A stretch of DNA of 7,084 nucleotides from Tannerellaceae bacterium. Lineage in GTDB: Bacteria; Bacteroidota; Bacteroidia; Bacteroidales; Tannerellaceae. Below the pieces are notes generated by a model. The model worked only from the letters and a program-made list of their open reading frames with translations, searched no databases and was not told the DNA's origin. The stretch lies in assembly GCA_031279915.1 (NCBI GenBank), contig JAITHO010000227.1, positions 1 through 7,084 of the forward strand, given 5' to 3'. Positions 1 to 6,854 of this stretch are shown in pieces. How positions within the stretch are numbered: position 1 is the stretch's first letter; every line of letters starts with the position of its first letter. The translations under genes were made by a program, and so were the position numbers.

Positions 1-254
1 GCCGACTTTTTTTGGATTGGGCTTTTCGAACGTTCCAAAAGGCCGACTTTTTTTGGATTGAGCTTTCGGAACGTTCCAAAAGGCCGACTTTTTTTGGATT
101 GGGCTTTTCGAACGTTAGGGCCTTTACAAAAAAATTATTTGGGGCTTTCCTAACGTTAGGACGCCCTGACTTTTTGGACGACTTTCCTAACGTTAGGATG
201 CCCTGACTTTTTGGACGGCTTTCCTAACGTTAGGATGCCCTTACTTTTTTTGGG
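1..254. repeat. AACGTT-centred palindrome / T-tract tandem array
   Basis: Six palindromic cores AACGTT start at 29, 70, 111, 152, 189 and 226, so the steps are 41, 41, 41, 37 and 37 bp. Each core sits between T-tracts in GACTTTTT(TT)GG context, starting near 1, 42, 83, 164, 201 and 238; the one near 125-140 has diverged. There are two subfamilies. The left units carry CGAACGTTCC or GGAACGTTCC flanked by CTTTT and AAAAG. The last three carry the perfect 14-bp palindrome TCCTAACGTTAGGA at 148-161, 185-198 and 222-235. The unit at 83-123 is a hybrid, with a left-type first half and a right-type TTAGG end. The array starts at the window edge, so it is probably incomplete. Periods of 41 and 37 are not multiples of three, so it is not a protein repeat. 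Function is unknown; protein-binding sites or a dispersed intergenic repeat are possible. Confidence 0.9.
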
Positions 255-414
255 CGGAGGCGTCCTTGCTTGCGCCGATTTGTAATTGCGTGCTATTAAA
301 TAGGTACATTGCTTAGTAAAAAACTTTTTTGGCTGAGCGCCGACAAAGCGACAGGCCGCTCTCGCATCCATAAATAAAAGAGATAGGGAATTATAATATT
401 AAGGAGCCGAAATA

Positions 415-422
415 TATCTTTG
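415..422 (+). promoter_or_regulatory. Putative Bacteroidetes -7 promoter box for the GH2 gene
   Basis: TATCTTTG matches the Bacteroidetes -7 consensus TAnnTTTG exactly and lies about 41 bp before the GH2 start codon, which would give a leader of roughly 35 nt. No good -33 TTTG is seen 19-20 bp upstream, where the sequence is AT-rich (TTATAATATT), so the assignment rests on the -7 box and its position. The rest of the spacer (255-463) shows no gene or strong hairpin, only a weak GAGCG/CGCTC inverted repeat at 335-361. Confidence 0.5.
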
Positions 423-463
423 ACAAATAAACAATAAGTATCATCATATTAAATCTTCTAAGC

Positions 464-3262
464 ATGAAAACAATGTTATTAAAGGCTATGTTCCTAACGT
501 TTATGTGCATGGTCGCACAGGCGCAAACAACAGAGCGCGTGTATCTCTCCGGAACAAGTACGGACGATGCCGTGCAGTGGGATTTTTATTGCACTGCTGG
601 CTTGAACAGCGGCAAGTGGTCACAAATTCCCGTGCCGTCGAACTGGGAGATGCAAGGCTTCGGCAGCTTCACCTACGGGCACGACGGCGAACGGCTGAAC
701 GAAAGCGGGCTTTACCGATACCGTTTCCAGGCCCCTGCAAGCTGGAAATCAAAGCGCGTGAAGCTCGTGTTCGACGGCTCAATGACCGACACGGAAGTGA
801 AAATCAACGGACGGCTCGCAGGCGAGGTGCATCGCGGCGCTTTCTACCGTTTCTCCTTCGACATAAGCAAGCTATTGAAATACGGAGGCGAGAACCTGCT
901 TGAGGTAAGGGTCGACAAGGCTTCAGCCGATAAATCGGTGGAAGCAGCCGAACGCCGATCTGATTTCTGGGTACTTGGCGGCATCTATCGCCCTGTTTGG
1001 CTCGACATTCTTCCGCCGAAACACATAGAGCGCCTGGCTATCGACGGGAAAATGGATGGCTCGTTCGCGATGGATGTATTCTTGAGCGAAAAAATCAAGC
1101 GCGCCGAGCTCATTGCGCAGGTTTCAACAATCGACGGCAAGCCCTTTGGCAATGCCATGCGCCTCAATATTACGGATGCCGAGTCGGCGCATCTGTCGGC
1201 TAAGTTCGACCGTCCGGCCCTGTGGTCGTCGGAATTTCCCAACAGGTATAAAGTGGATGTGGCGCTTAGCATTGATGGGAAGATAGTACATCGGGCGAGT
1301 GAAAAGTTTGGCTTCCGCACGGTAGAATTGCGTCCGGGCGACGGGTTTTATGTAAACGATGCCAAGATTCGATTTAAGGGCGTCAACCGGCATATCCTTT
1401 GGCCGTCAACCGGACGCGCCGTTACTCCTGCGATAAGCTTGCAGGATGCGCAACTCATCAAGGAGATGAATATGAATGCCGTTCGCATGTCGCATTACTC
1501 TCCCGACGAGCATTTTCTCGACATCTGCGACTCTCTGGGCCTTTACGTACTCGACGAGCTTACCGCTTGGCAATGGCCTCCGTATGATACGCCCGTGGGG
1601 CAAAAGCTCGTTCGCGAACTTGTATATCGCGACCAGAATCACCCTTGTATAGTTACGTGGGACAACGGAAATGAAGGAGGCTTTAATATGGATTTAGTTC
1701 CGTTCTTCCATAAATACGACATTCAGAAACGCCCCGTCATCCATCCCTGGCTCGAAGAAGATAATGTTAATACGTACCATTATATGGCTTATGGCGTCGG
1801 GCTCAATTTTTATTTCGAAGGCAATAAGGTTTTCTTTCCCACAGAATTTCTGCATGGTTTGTACGATGGAGGCCACGGCGCCGGGCTCGACGATTACTGG
1901 AACTTGATGCTGCAACACCCTCTGAGCGCCGGCGGATTCCTCTGGGATTTTGCAGATCAGGCTCTCGTGCGCCACGATAAGGACGGTTTTCTTGATACCG
2001 ATGGCGATCACGGAGCCGACGGAATCCTTGGCCCCTATCGTGAGAAAGAGGGTAGCTTCTATGCAATAAAGGAGATCTGGTCGCCCATATACCTCGAAGG
2101 AACCTCATTCCTTCCAGCATCATTTAAGGGATCGATCCGTGCGCACAACCGCTATCACTTCACTAATCTCGAACAATGCAAATTCAGCGCAGAGTGGCTT
2201 CGCTTTGATTATATAACCGAACAAATCTCGCGAACCGAAGCCTCTGTTACTGTACCTTCCGTACTGCCAGGATTCGCCGGCGATCTGCAAATTGCCACTC
2301 CAGCCGACTTCGCCTCCAGCTTCGACGCTCTAAAAATCACGGCCGTCGATCCCTCCGGCAAGGAGGTCTACACATGGACGCGCACCGTGACGCCAGCCGC
2401 CAAGTATGCCGCTCGCATAATAGGTCCACCACAATCATCGTCGAACATTAGCACACACGAAACCAACAATAATGTGATTGCCAAGGCCGGCGATTTGAGT
2501 ATAACTATCGACAAATCTCGTGGAGTAATCACCGAGATAAAGCATGGCAAGACAGCGCTGCCTCTCACCAATGGCCCCCGATTCACCTCCGGCAATCTGC
2601 AATTATCGGAGAGCAAAGCCCCAAGCGCCGGCAGCAACGTTCCGACCTGGGAATTTATCTTCCGCACTGCCAACGACAATGCAGATCGTCCCTCGCGCAA
2701 TCTGATTCGCATCACCCTCCACCCCGACGAATGGATCGAGTTCGATTACAGCTTCGACATCGGCGGGCGGCATGACCACGTTGGCGTCACATTCGACTTC
2801 CCCGACAAGGGAATCCGAAGCCTGAAATGGCTCGGCAACGGCCCCTATCGCGTATGGAAAAACCGCCTCAAGGGAGTGACCTTCGGCATCTGGGAAAAAG
2901 ATTACAACAACACGGTAACAGGCGAAAGCTGGACGTACCCCGAATTTAAAGGCTTCCACTCCAACCTCTATGCCGCCGATATCCGCGCCGACTACGGTAC
3001 GCTCCGCATTGTCGCCGCCTCCGAAGATTTATTCCTCCATCTCCTTACCCCCGACAAGCCCCGATTAAGCAGCAACACAAATACCCTCGGAATCTTCCCC
3101 GACGGCAATCTGTCGATCCTCAATGGCATAAGTCCCGTAGGCACCAAGTTTATGAAATCCGTTGAACACGGCCCGCAAGGCTTGCCGAATGTTGTCATTA
3201 ACCGACATCACGTCAACCCCATTCACGGCAAATTTTACATGAAGTTCGAAGCAAAACAATAG
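464..3262 (+). CDS. Secreted glycoside hydrolase family 2 (beta-galactosidase-type)
   Basis: This is a 932-residue retaining exo-glycosidase, probably periplasmic or secreted, that would release a beta-linked sugar from an oligosaccharide. Residues 1-20 form a signal peptide ending in AQA, with cleavage before Q21; C15 is not in a lipobox. Approximate domains: jelly-roll sugar-binding domain 35-183 (VPSNWEMQGFG), Ig-like domain 185-288, TIM barrel 290-570, a linker beta-sandwich, then a beta-galactosidase small-chain-like domain about 670-915 (WLGNGPYRVW at 789-798). The barrel carries GVNRH (306-310), SHY (343-345), the acid/base Glu E404 in NGNEGG, the predicted nucleophile E461 in PTEFLHG, and GGFLWDFADQAL (490-501), which parallels GGFVWDWVDQSL of E. 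coli LacZ. The LacZ EANIETHG segment is replaced by ELTAWQWPPYD, so lactose specificity should not be assumed. The ATG at 464 is preferred because it gives a complete signal peptide; no Shine-Dalgarno is present. A strong terminator follows. Family assignment is firm, substrate unknown. Confidence 0.93.
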   Translation: MKTMLLKAMFLTFMCMVAQAQTTERVYLSGTSTDDAVQWDFYCTAGLNSGKWSQIPVPSNWEMQGFGSFTYGHDGERLNESGLYRYRFQAPASWKSKRVKLVFDGSMTDTEVKINGRLAGEVHRGAFYRFSFDISKLLKYGGENLLEVRVDKASADKSVEAAERRSDFWVLGGIYRPVWLDILPPKHIERLAIDGKMDGSFAMDVFLSEKIKRAELIAQVSTIDGKPFGNAMRLNITDAESAHLSAKFDRPALWSSEFPNRYKVDVALSIDGKIVHRASEKFGFRTVELRPGDGFYVNDAKIRFKGVNRHILWPSTGRAVTPAISLQDAQLIKEMNMNAVRMSHYSPDEHFLDICDSLGLYVLDELTAWQWPPYDTPVGQKLVRELVYRDQNHPCIVTWDNGNEGGFNMDLVPFFHKYDIQKRPVIHPWLEEDNVNTYHYMAYGVGLNFYFEGNKVFFPTEFLHGLYDGGHGAGLDDYWNLMLQHPLSAGGFLWDFADQALVRHDKDGFLDTDGDHGADGILGPYREKEGSFYAIKEIWSPIYLEGTSFLPASFKGSIRAHNRYHFTNLEQCKFSAEWLRFDYITEQISRTEASVTVPSVLPGFAGDLQIATPADFASSFDALKITAVDPSGKEVYTWTRTVTPAAKYAARIIGPPQSSSNISTHETNNNVIAKAGDLSITIDKSRGVITEIKHGKTALPLTNGPRFTSGNLQLSESKAPSAGSNVPTWEFIFRTANDNADRPSRNLIRITLHPDEWIEFDYSFDIGGRHDHVGVTFDFPDKGIRSLKWLGNGPYRVWKNRLKGVTFGIWEKDYNNTVTGESWTYPEFKGFHSNLYAADIRADYGTLRIVAASEDLFLHLLTPDKPRLSSNTNTLGIFPDGNLSILNGISPVGTKFMKSVEHGPQGLPNVVINRHHVNPIHGKFYMKFEAKQ

Positions 3263-3297
3263 CCGTCAAGCGCTATTGTCATACCCCGCAAGATACA

Positions 3298-3336
3298 GAA
3301 AGAGGCTATCTCACGATAACCTCTTTCCCTGTTTTT
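3298..3336 (+). terminator. Rho-independent terminator after the GH2 gene
   Basis: The arms at 3298-3310 (GAAAGAGGCTATC) and 3315-3327 (GATAACCTCTTTC) pair over 13 positions with a single C/A mismatch around a TCAC loop. They are followed by CCTG and a run of five T at 3332-3336. It begins 36 bp after the GH2 stop codon. On the minus strand the stem is followed by TGTATCTTG, without a strong T-run, so it is less convincing as a terminator for the convergent ABC-F gene. Confidence 0.8.
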
Positions 3337-3387
3337 AAACCATTTGTTTATGAAAACTGATAGTAAATGTTGCGTACATTGATTCTT

Positions 3388-3525
3388 TTATTTATTACGT
3401 GGCTTCTTAACATTTTGAAGGGACATATTCATTATCTTATTATTTAGCCTATGCTTTGACTGTGCAAATATAGAGAATAGGCCTTGTAGTTCCGTTACCA
3501 ATTTCCATAATTCTGTTATCGATTT
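3388..3525 (-). other. Small open frame in the convergent intergenic region, possible gene remnant
   Basis: On the minus strand a 45-codon open frame runs from just after a TAG at 3526-3528 to TAA at 3388-3390. Its first ATG (3430-3432) gives only 14 residues, MNMSLQNVKKPRNK, a basic peptide. Upstream of that ATG the frame reads through two heptads, KSITELW and KLVTELQ, then GLFSIFAQSKHR, with no initiator ATG. The TAG occupies the position where the next repeat unit has TGG (Trp), so one G-to-A change could have interrupted a longer frame. It lies downstream of the ABC-F stop on the same strand. I do not recognise it. It may be a decayed gene end, a dispersed intergenic element, a tiny real peptide gene, or chance. 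Confidence 0.3.
3465..3472 (-). promoter_or_regulatory. -7-like box TATATTTG on the minus strand
   Basis: The complement of 3465-3472 reads TATATTTG followed by CA, an exact match to the Bacteroidetes -7 pattern TAnnTTTG. It lies 32 bp upstream of the 14-codon ATG frame at 3430-3432. No TTTG is found at the proper -33 spacing, so this is a weak call that only matters if the small frame is real. Confidence 0.25.
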
Positions 3526-3531
3526 CTATAG
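3490..3531. repeat. Imperfect 21-bp tandem duplication
   Basis: Units 3490-3510 and 3511-3531 match at 16 of 21 positions, and all five differences are transitions (C/T or A/G). The unit is seven codons long. In the minus-strand open frame the units read LWKLVTE and L*KSITE, a conservative pattern with I/V exchange and synonymous Thr. This suggests an old duplication, possibly of coding sequence. Confidence 0.55.
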
Positions 3532-3562
3532 CAGCCTCACAATTTCGTCTCTGTTAGCGCAT

Positions 3563-5500
3563 TTACGTATCAGCCCGCAATTCCTCCAGCGCGTCTCCGA
3601 GTCGCGTCCATTCATCCATCTCAGCGGTCAATGACGCTTTCAGATCGGCGTGACGAGCGTACAGATCAGCCTTGGCAGCTCCTTCGGGAGTGGCAAGGTC
3701 GGCCTCAAGCGATGCAATCGAGGCCTCGATGGCCGATATCTTTGCCTCAGCATCGGCAAGAGCTTTCTCGTGCTTCCGAATCATTCTCACAAGCTCTTTC
3801 TGAGCCGCATACGACTGTTTACTTGAGCTCGGAGCAGTCTCTCCAAGCACAACGCTCGTCGAAGAAGCCGAAGCATCAAGCTCACGCAAGCTGCTGATCT
3901 TCTTGCGCTCAAGAAATTCGTAGATCCCGCCTATATGCTCCGTCACACGCTTATTCGCAAACTCGTATACCTTTTCCACAAGCCCATCCATAAATTCCCT
4001 ATCGTGCGACACCACTATCACCGTCCCACTAAAGGCCGCCAACGCGCTTTTCAGCACATCTTTCGATCGCATATCCAAATGATTCGTAGGCTCGTCGAGT
4101 ATGAGAAAGTTTGCAGGCTTAAGCAGCAAACGTATCATCGCTAAGCGGCTGCGCTCACCTCCAGACAGAACGCTCACCTTCTTATCCGAAGCCTCGCCCC
4201 CAAACATAAAAGCCCCCAAGATATCACGAATCTTCGTCCGAACATCGCCTATAGCTGCCTGATCTATAGTTTCGAATACCGTTAAGTTATTGTCGAGCCT
4301 CGACGCCTCATCCTGGGCAAACCAAGCAATTCGCACCTGATGCCCCAGCATAATTTTGCCCGTATAACTAATTTCGTTTGCGATGCATCGCAACAGAGTG
4401 GTTTTCCCTTCGCCATTTTTCCCAACAAAACCAAGCTTTTCTCCCCGCTTAATCGTGAGATTAACGTTGGAAAAGACAACATGATTCCCATAAATCTTCT
4501 CCACATCTTCCATTATTATAGGCCAGGCGCCCGAACTTGGAGCAGGCGGAAATTTCAGCCGTAGAGCCGACGTATCAACCTCGTCAACCTCAATGCGCTC
4601 AATCTTCTCCAACTGCTTTATTCGCGACTGCACCTGTACCGCCTTACTCGCCTTATAACGGAATCGTTCGATAAAAGCTTCGGTATCAGCCAGCTTTTTC
4701 TGCTGATTTTCGTAAGCGCGGAGTTGCTGTTCGCGACGCTCGCGGCGAAGCTCAACATAAGCATCGTAGCCAACTTTATAGTCATACAGTCTGCCAAGTT
4801 CAATCTCAATTGTCCGTGTCGCCGTCTGATTAATGAAAGCACGGTCGTGCGACACAAGTATACCAGCATTCGCACGAGTGGCGATAAAAGTTTCCAGCCA
4901 TTGTATCGACTCTATATCCAAGTGATTAGTAGGCTCGTCGAGTAATAAAACATCCGGCTTCCGAAGCAGAAGTTTCGCCAGCTCCACCCTCATACGCCAT
5001 CCTCCGCTAAACTCCGCCGTCTGACGATCAAAATCCTCGCGCCTAAAGCCCAAACCAATTAGAGTTCGTTCAAGCTCAGCCTGGTAATTATTCCCGCCAA
5101 GCATTTTATGAAGCTCCGCAAGCTGGATAGTCTGTTCAATCAGCTTATGATAATCCTCCGATTCGTAATCCGTTCGTTGAGCAAGCAAATTATTAATCCG
5201 TTCGATTTCGTGTTCCATGCGATGAATATGTTCAAAAGCCCGCTCAGCCTCCTCGCGAACGGAATTTTTATCCACCAGCTCCATCTGCTGAGGAAGATAA
5301 CCAACACTAATATCTTTCGGAATATTCACAGAGCCCGACGACGCTACAAAACTCCCGGAAAGTATACGTAAAAGCGTACTTTTGCCCGCACCATTACGGC
5401 CGACAAGCGCTATACGATCTTTTTTGTTGACAACAAACGATATCGAATCAAATAGCGTGAAGCTACCAAACTCAACAGTTAAATTTTCTACCGAAACCAA
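3563..5500 (-). CDS. ABC-F family ATPase (Uup/YheS-like, ribosome-associated)
   Basis: This 645-residue protein has two tandem ATP-binding cassettes and no membrane segment, as expected for cytoplasmic ABC-F proteins, which act on the ribosome in translation or antibiotic protection. Cassette 1 has Walker A GRNGAGKST (34-42), signature FSGGW (165-169) and Walker B LLLDEPTNHLD ending at 195, with catalytic E189. The charged linker typical of ABC-F lies at about 230-310 (RRERREQQLRAYENQQKK). Cassette 2 has GKNGEGKTT (360-368), LSGGER (445-450) and LILDEPTNHLD ending at 476, with E470. A Ser/Ala-rich spacer (about 542-562) leads to a C-terminal coiled coil (about 563-645), as in Uup and YheS. 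The start codon is TTG at 5498-5500. It is chosen because it places VSVENL at the family's usual N-terminus and no in-frame ATG follows the upstream stop. It lies 90 bp after the GH172 gene with no terminator between, so co-transcription is possible. The exact subfamily, and whether it confers resistance, cannot be told. Confidence 0.93.
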   Translation of the reverse strand: MVSVENLTVEFGSFTLFDSISFVVNKKDRIALVGRNGAGKSTLLRILSGSFVASSGSVNIPKDISVGYLPQQMELVDKNSVREEAERAFEHIHRMEHEIERINNLLAQRTDYESEDYHKLIEQTIQLAELHKMLGGNNYQAELERTLIGLGFRREDFDRQTAEFSGGWRMRVELAKLLLRKPDVLLLDEPTNHLDIESIQWLETFIATRANAGILVSHDRAFINQTATRTIEIELGRLYDYKVGYDAYVELRRERREQQLRAYENQQKKLADTEAFIERFRYKASKAVQVQSRIKQLEKIERIEVDEVDTSALRLKFPPAPSSGAWPIIMEDVEKIYGNHVVFSNVNLTIKRGEKLGFVGKNGEGKTTLLRCIANEISYTGKIMLGHQVRIAWFAQDEASRLDNNLTVFETIDQAAIGDVRTKIRDILGAFMFGGEASDKKVSVLSGGERSRLAMIRLLLKPANFLILDEPTNHLDMRSKDVLKSALAAFSGTVIVVSHDREFMDGLVEKVYEFANKRVTEHIGGIYEFLERKKISSLRELDASASSTSVVLGETAPSSSKQSYAAQKELVRMIRKHEKALADAEAKISAIEASIASLEADLATPEGAAKADLYARHADLKASLTAEMDEWTRLGDALEELRADT

Positions 5501-5590
5501 GGCTCTTTCAATTTCAAATTTGCCTACACTAATTCCGAAAATGTATAGTCACCTCCACAAGCCGATGCCCACAATTTCTACGCACAATAC

Positions 5591-6751
5591 TTAATTAACC
5601 TCAAGCCTTTCCCACGACGGCAGCTTCGGAAACTTATTGTGAGGCTCAGTTTGATACCAAAATACCGTCGATGCAATGTCCGACTGCTGAGGTAAATACC
5701 TTCCGCCATGCCGCCAGCCCAAATCCTGAATTGTTACCCGCAAATCCTTCTCAAACCTAATCGGATCCACAATGTGCCACCGATACAGTCCGAACCTCTC
5801 TTGAGATTTGTACGTTCCGTCCGGACGTATCACTTGTACTAAACCACTGTAAGGTGTACAAAATTCGGTATAGCGACCCTCGCGATCAAAGTTATATGAT
5901 CCACAAAAATAATCCTCCGTTCCAGTTCCACAGATAGTCGGGAATTGCGCGTCACCATCCATAAAGAACTTTATCTCTCCTTCGCCCCACCAGCCATTAT
6001 TATTCACGCCCCATGCCATGTAAACGCCCACATAATGACCTTTTCCCCTGATATTATCCACAATTGTGTAGTCCGACGTAATATTTGGATTCGTCCTACG
6101 CCATTGAGCGTGAAAGTAGGCAGCATCATCCGGCACGTCTGTAAGAGTATAATCAACCTGATAATATAAGGTCATGGCATCTTTATCATTAATATTCTCC
6201 ATCGTAATCTTGCAACGCTTCCTAAATGGCATAGTCCAGTAGCAATTAAATGCACTGCCGGGATTTACGCAAATAGCAAGCGAGCTCAAAGGAGAATAAA
6301 CGCCCCATCCCATGCCAAAAAAGTCGCCCACAGGACACTCAACCGAGGGTTCCGCTTCATCATCCCAGTAAATACGAATAATAGTGAAGCGCCAATTTCC
6401 GGTAGGCGTCATCCATATATGTTGAATGGCGCCAGGCCCGTCAATCTGGGCAATTGTTATAGTTTCTCCGGGCAATATGCGAATATAAGGGTTCACTTTC
6501 CAACCCTGACCAAGGTCTCGCGCGGCTTCAGATGCGTTCGCAATATTCCGCTTATCTTTATCTTTTAAGTCAGCCATGCCGCCTTTACCCTTCTCGCCGC
6601 TAAAATTTTCGGGACTAATCGAACGAGACCGAGCGTTCGACAGCCGATACAAATTTCCCATATTATTATCCAAACCGTTGTAAGAATAAGTTTGAGAGCT
6701 AAGCGATGCACTACACAACGCCGCCAAAATCCATAAAATGAAGTGTTTCAT
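5591..6751 (-). CDS. Secreted DUF2961 / GH172 family glycosidase
   Basis: This 386-residue exported protein matches DUF2961, the family now called GH172, whose characterised members act on alpha-D-fructofuranosides, difructose dianhydride or alpha-D-arabinofuranosides. Residues 1-20 form a signal peptide (hydrophobic FILWILAALCSASL) with cleavage near SSQ/T; C13 follows Leu and is not a lipobox. Family hallmarks are SRSISPENFSGEKGKGGMA (42-60), DGPGAIQHIWMT (104-115), FFGMGWG (144-150), WWGEGEIKFFMDGD (254-267) and GTGTEDYF (275-282). By analogy with the characterised GH172 enzymes, E257 in GEG and E279 in GTGTED are the likely catalytic pair; their spacing here is 22 residues. Length and both termini look complete. 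The ATG at 6749-6751 has no clear Shine-Dalgarno or convincing promoter. The gene follows nadA by 103 bp on the same strand. Substrate cannot be inferred, since no transporter or other arabinan or fructan gene is adjacent. Confidence 0.9.
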   Translation of the reverse strand: MKHFILWILAALCSASLSSQTYSYNGLDNNMGNLYRLSNARSRSISPENFSGEKGKGGMADLKDKDKRNIANASEAARDLGQGWKVNPYIRILPGETITIAQIDGPGAIQHIWMTPTGNWRFTIIRIYWDDEAEPSVECPVGDFFGMGWGVYSPLSSLAICVNPGSAFNCYWTMPFRKRCKITMENINDKDAMTLYYQVDYTLTDVPDDAAYFHAQWRRTNPNITSDYTIVDNIRGKGHYVGVYMAWGVNNNGWWGEGEIKFFMDGDAQFPTICGTGTEDYFCGSYNFDREGRYTEFCTPYSGLVQVIRPDGTYKSQERFGLYRWHIVDPIRFEKDLRVTIQDLGWRHGGRYLPQQSDIASTVFWYQTEPHNKFPKLPSWERLEVN

Positions 6752-6854
6752 AATTCGTGTTGTTTATTATTGTATAAAATATTTGTTGAAGATAAGACCC
6801 GCAAAGCCCACATATTTGCCGCTACTGTTTTCCATGTTTCACAACTTCACCTGT

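Noticed and set aside
12..206. 64-codon plus-strand open frame through the repeat array
   Set aside because: It lies inside non-triplet repeats (41 and 37 bp), is rich in Phe from T-tracts and changes frame at each unit; a by-product of the array.
148..235. Series of terminators
   Set aside because: The TCCTAACGTTAGGA stems are only 5 bp with a 4-nt loop, and the T-runs begin about 10 nt after them.
1..254. CRISPR array
   Set aside because: Whole units including the would-be spacers are repeated, and the palindrome and T-tract are both conserved; there are no unique spacers and no cas genes.
156..371. 71-codon minus-strand open frame running from the GH2 leader into the array
   Set aside because: About half is repeat-derived, no recognisable family or start signal is seen, and the frame is not kept between repeat units. 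The non-repeat part (255-371) could be compared with other genomes, but I cannot support a gene.
464..526. Lipoprotein signal at C15 of the GH2 protein
   Set aside because: The residues before the Cys (LTFM) do not fit a lipobox, while AQA before Q21 fits signal peptidase I.
464..6751. A polysaccharide utilisation locus formed by the GH2 and GH172 genes
   Set aside because: The genes are on opposite strands, separated by an ABC-F gene and a terminator, and no SusC/D, regulator or transporter is present.
6774..6805. Promoter for the GH172 gene (minus strand TTTG, 20 bp, TATTTTAT)
   Set aside because: The spacing is right, but the -7 box lacks TTTG; in AT-rich sequence this is not distinctive.
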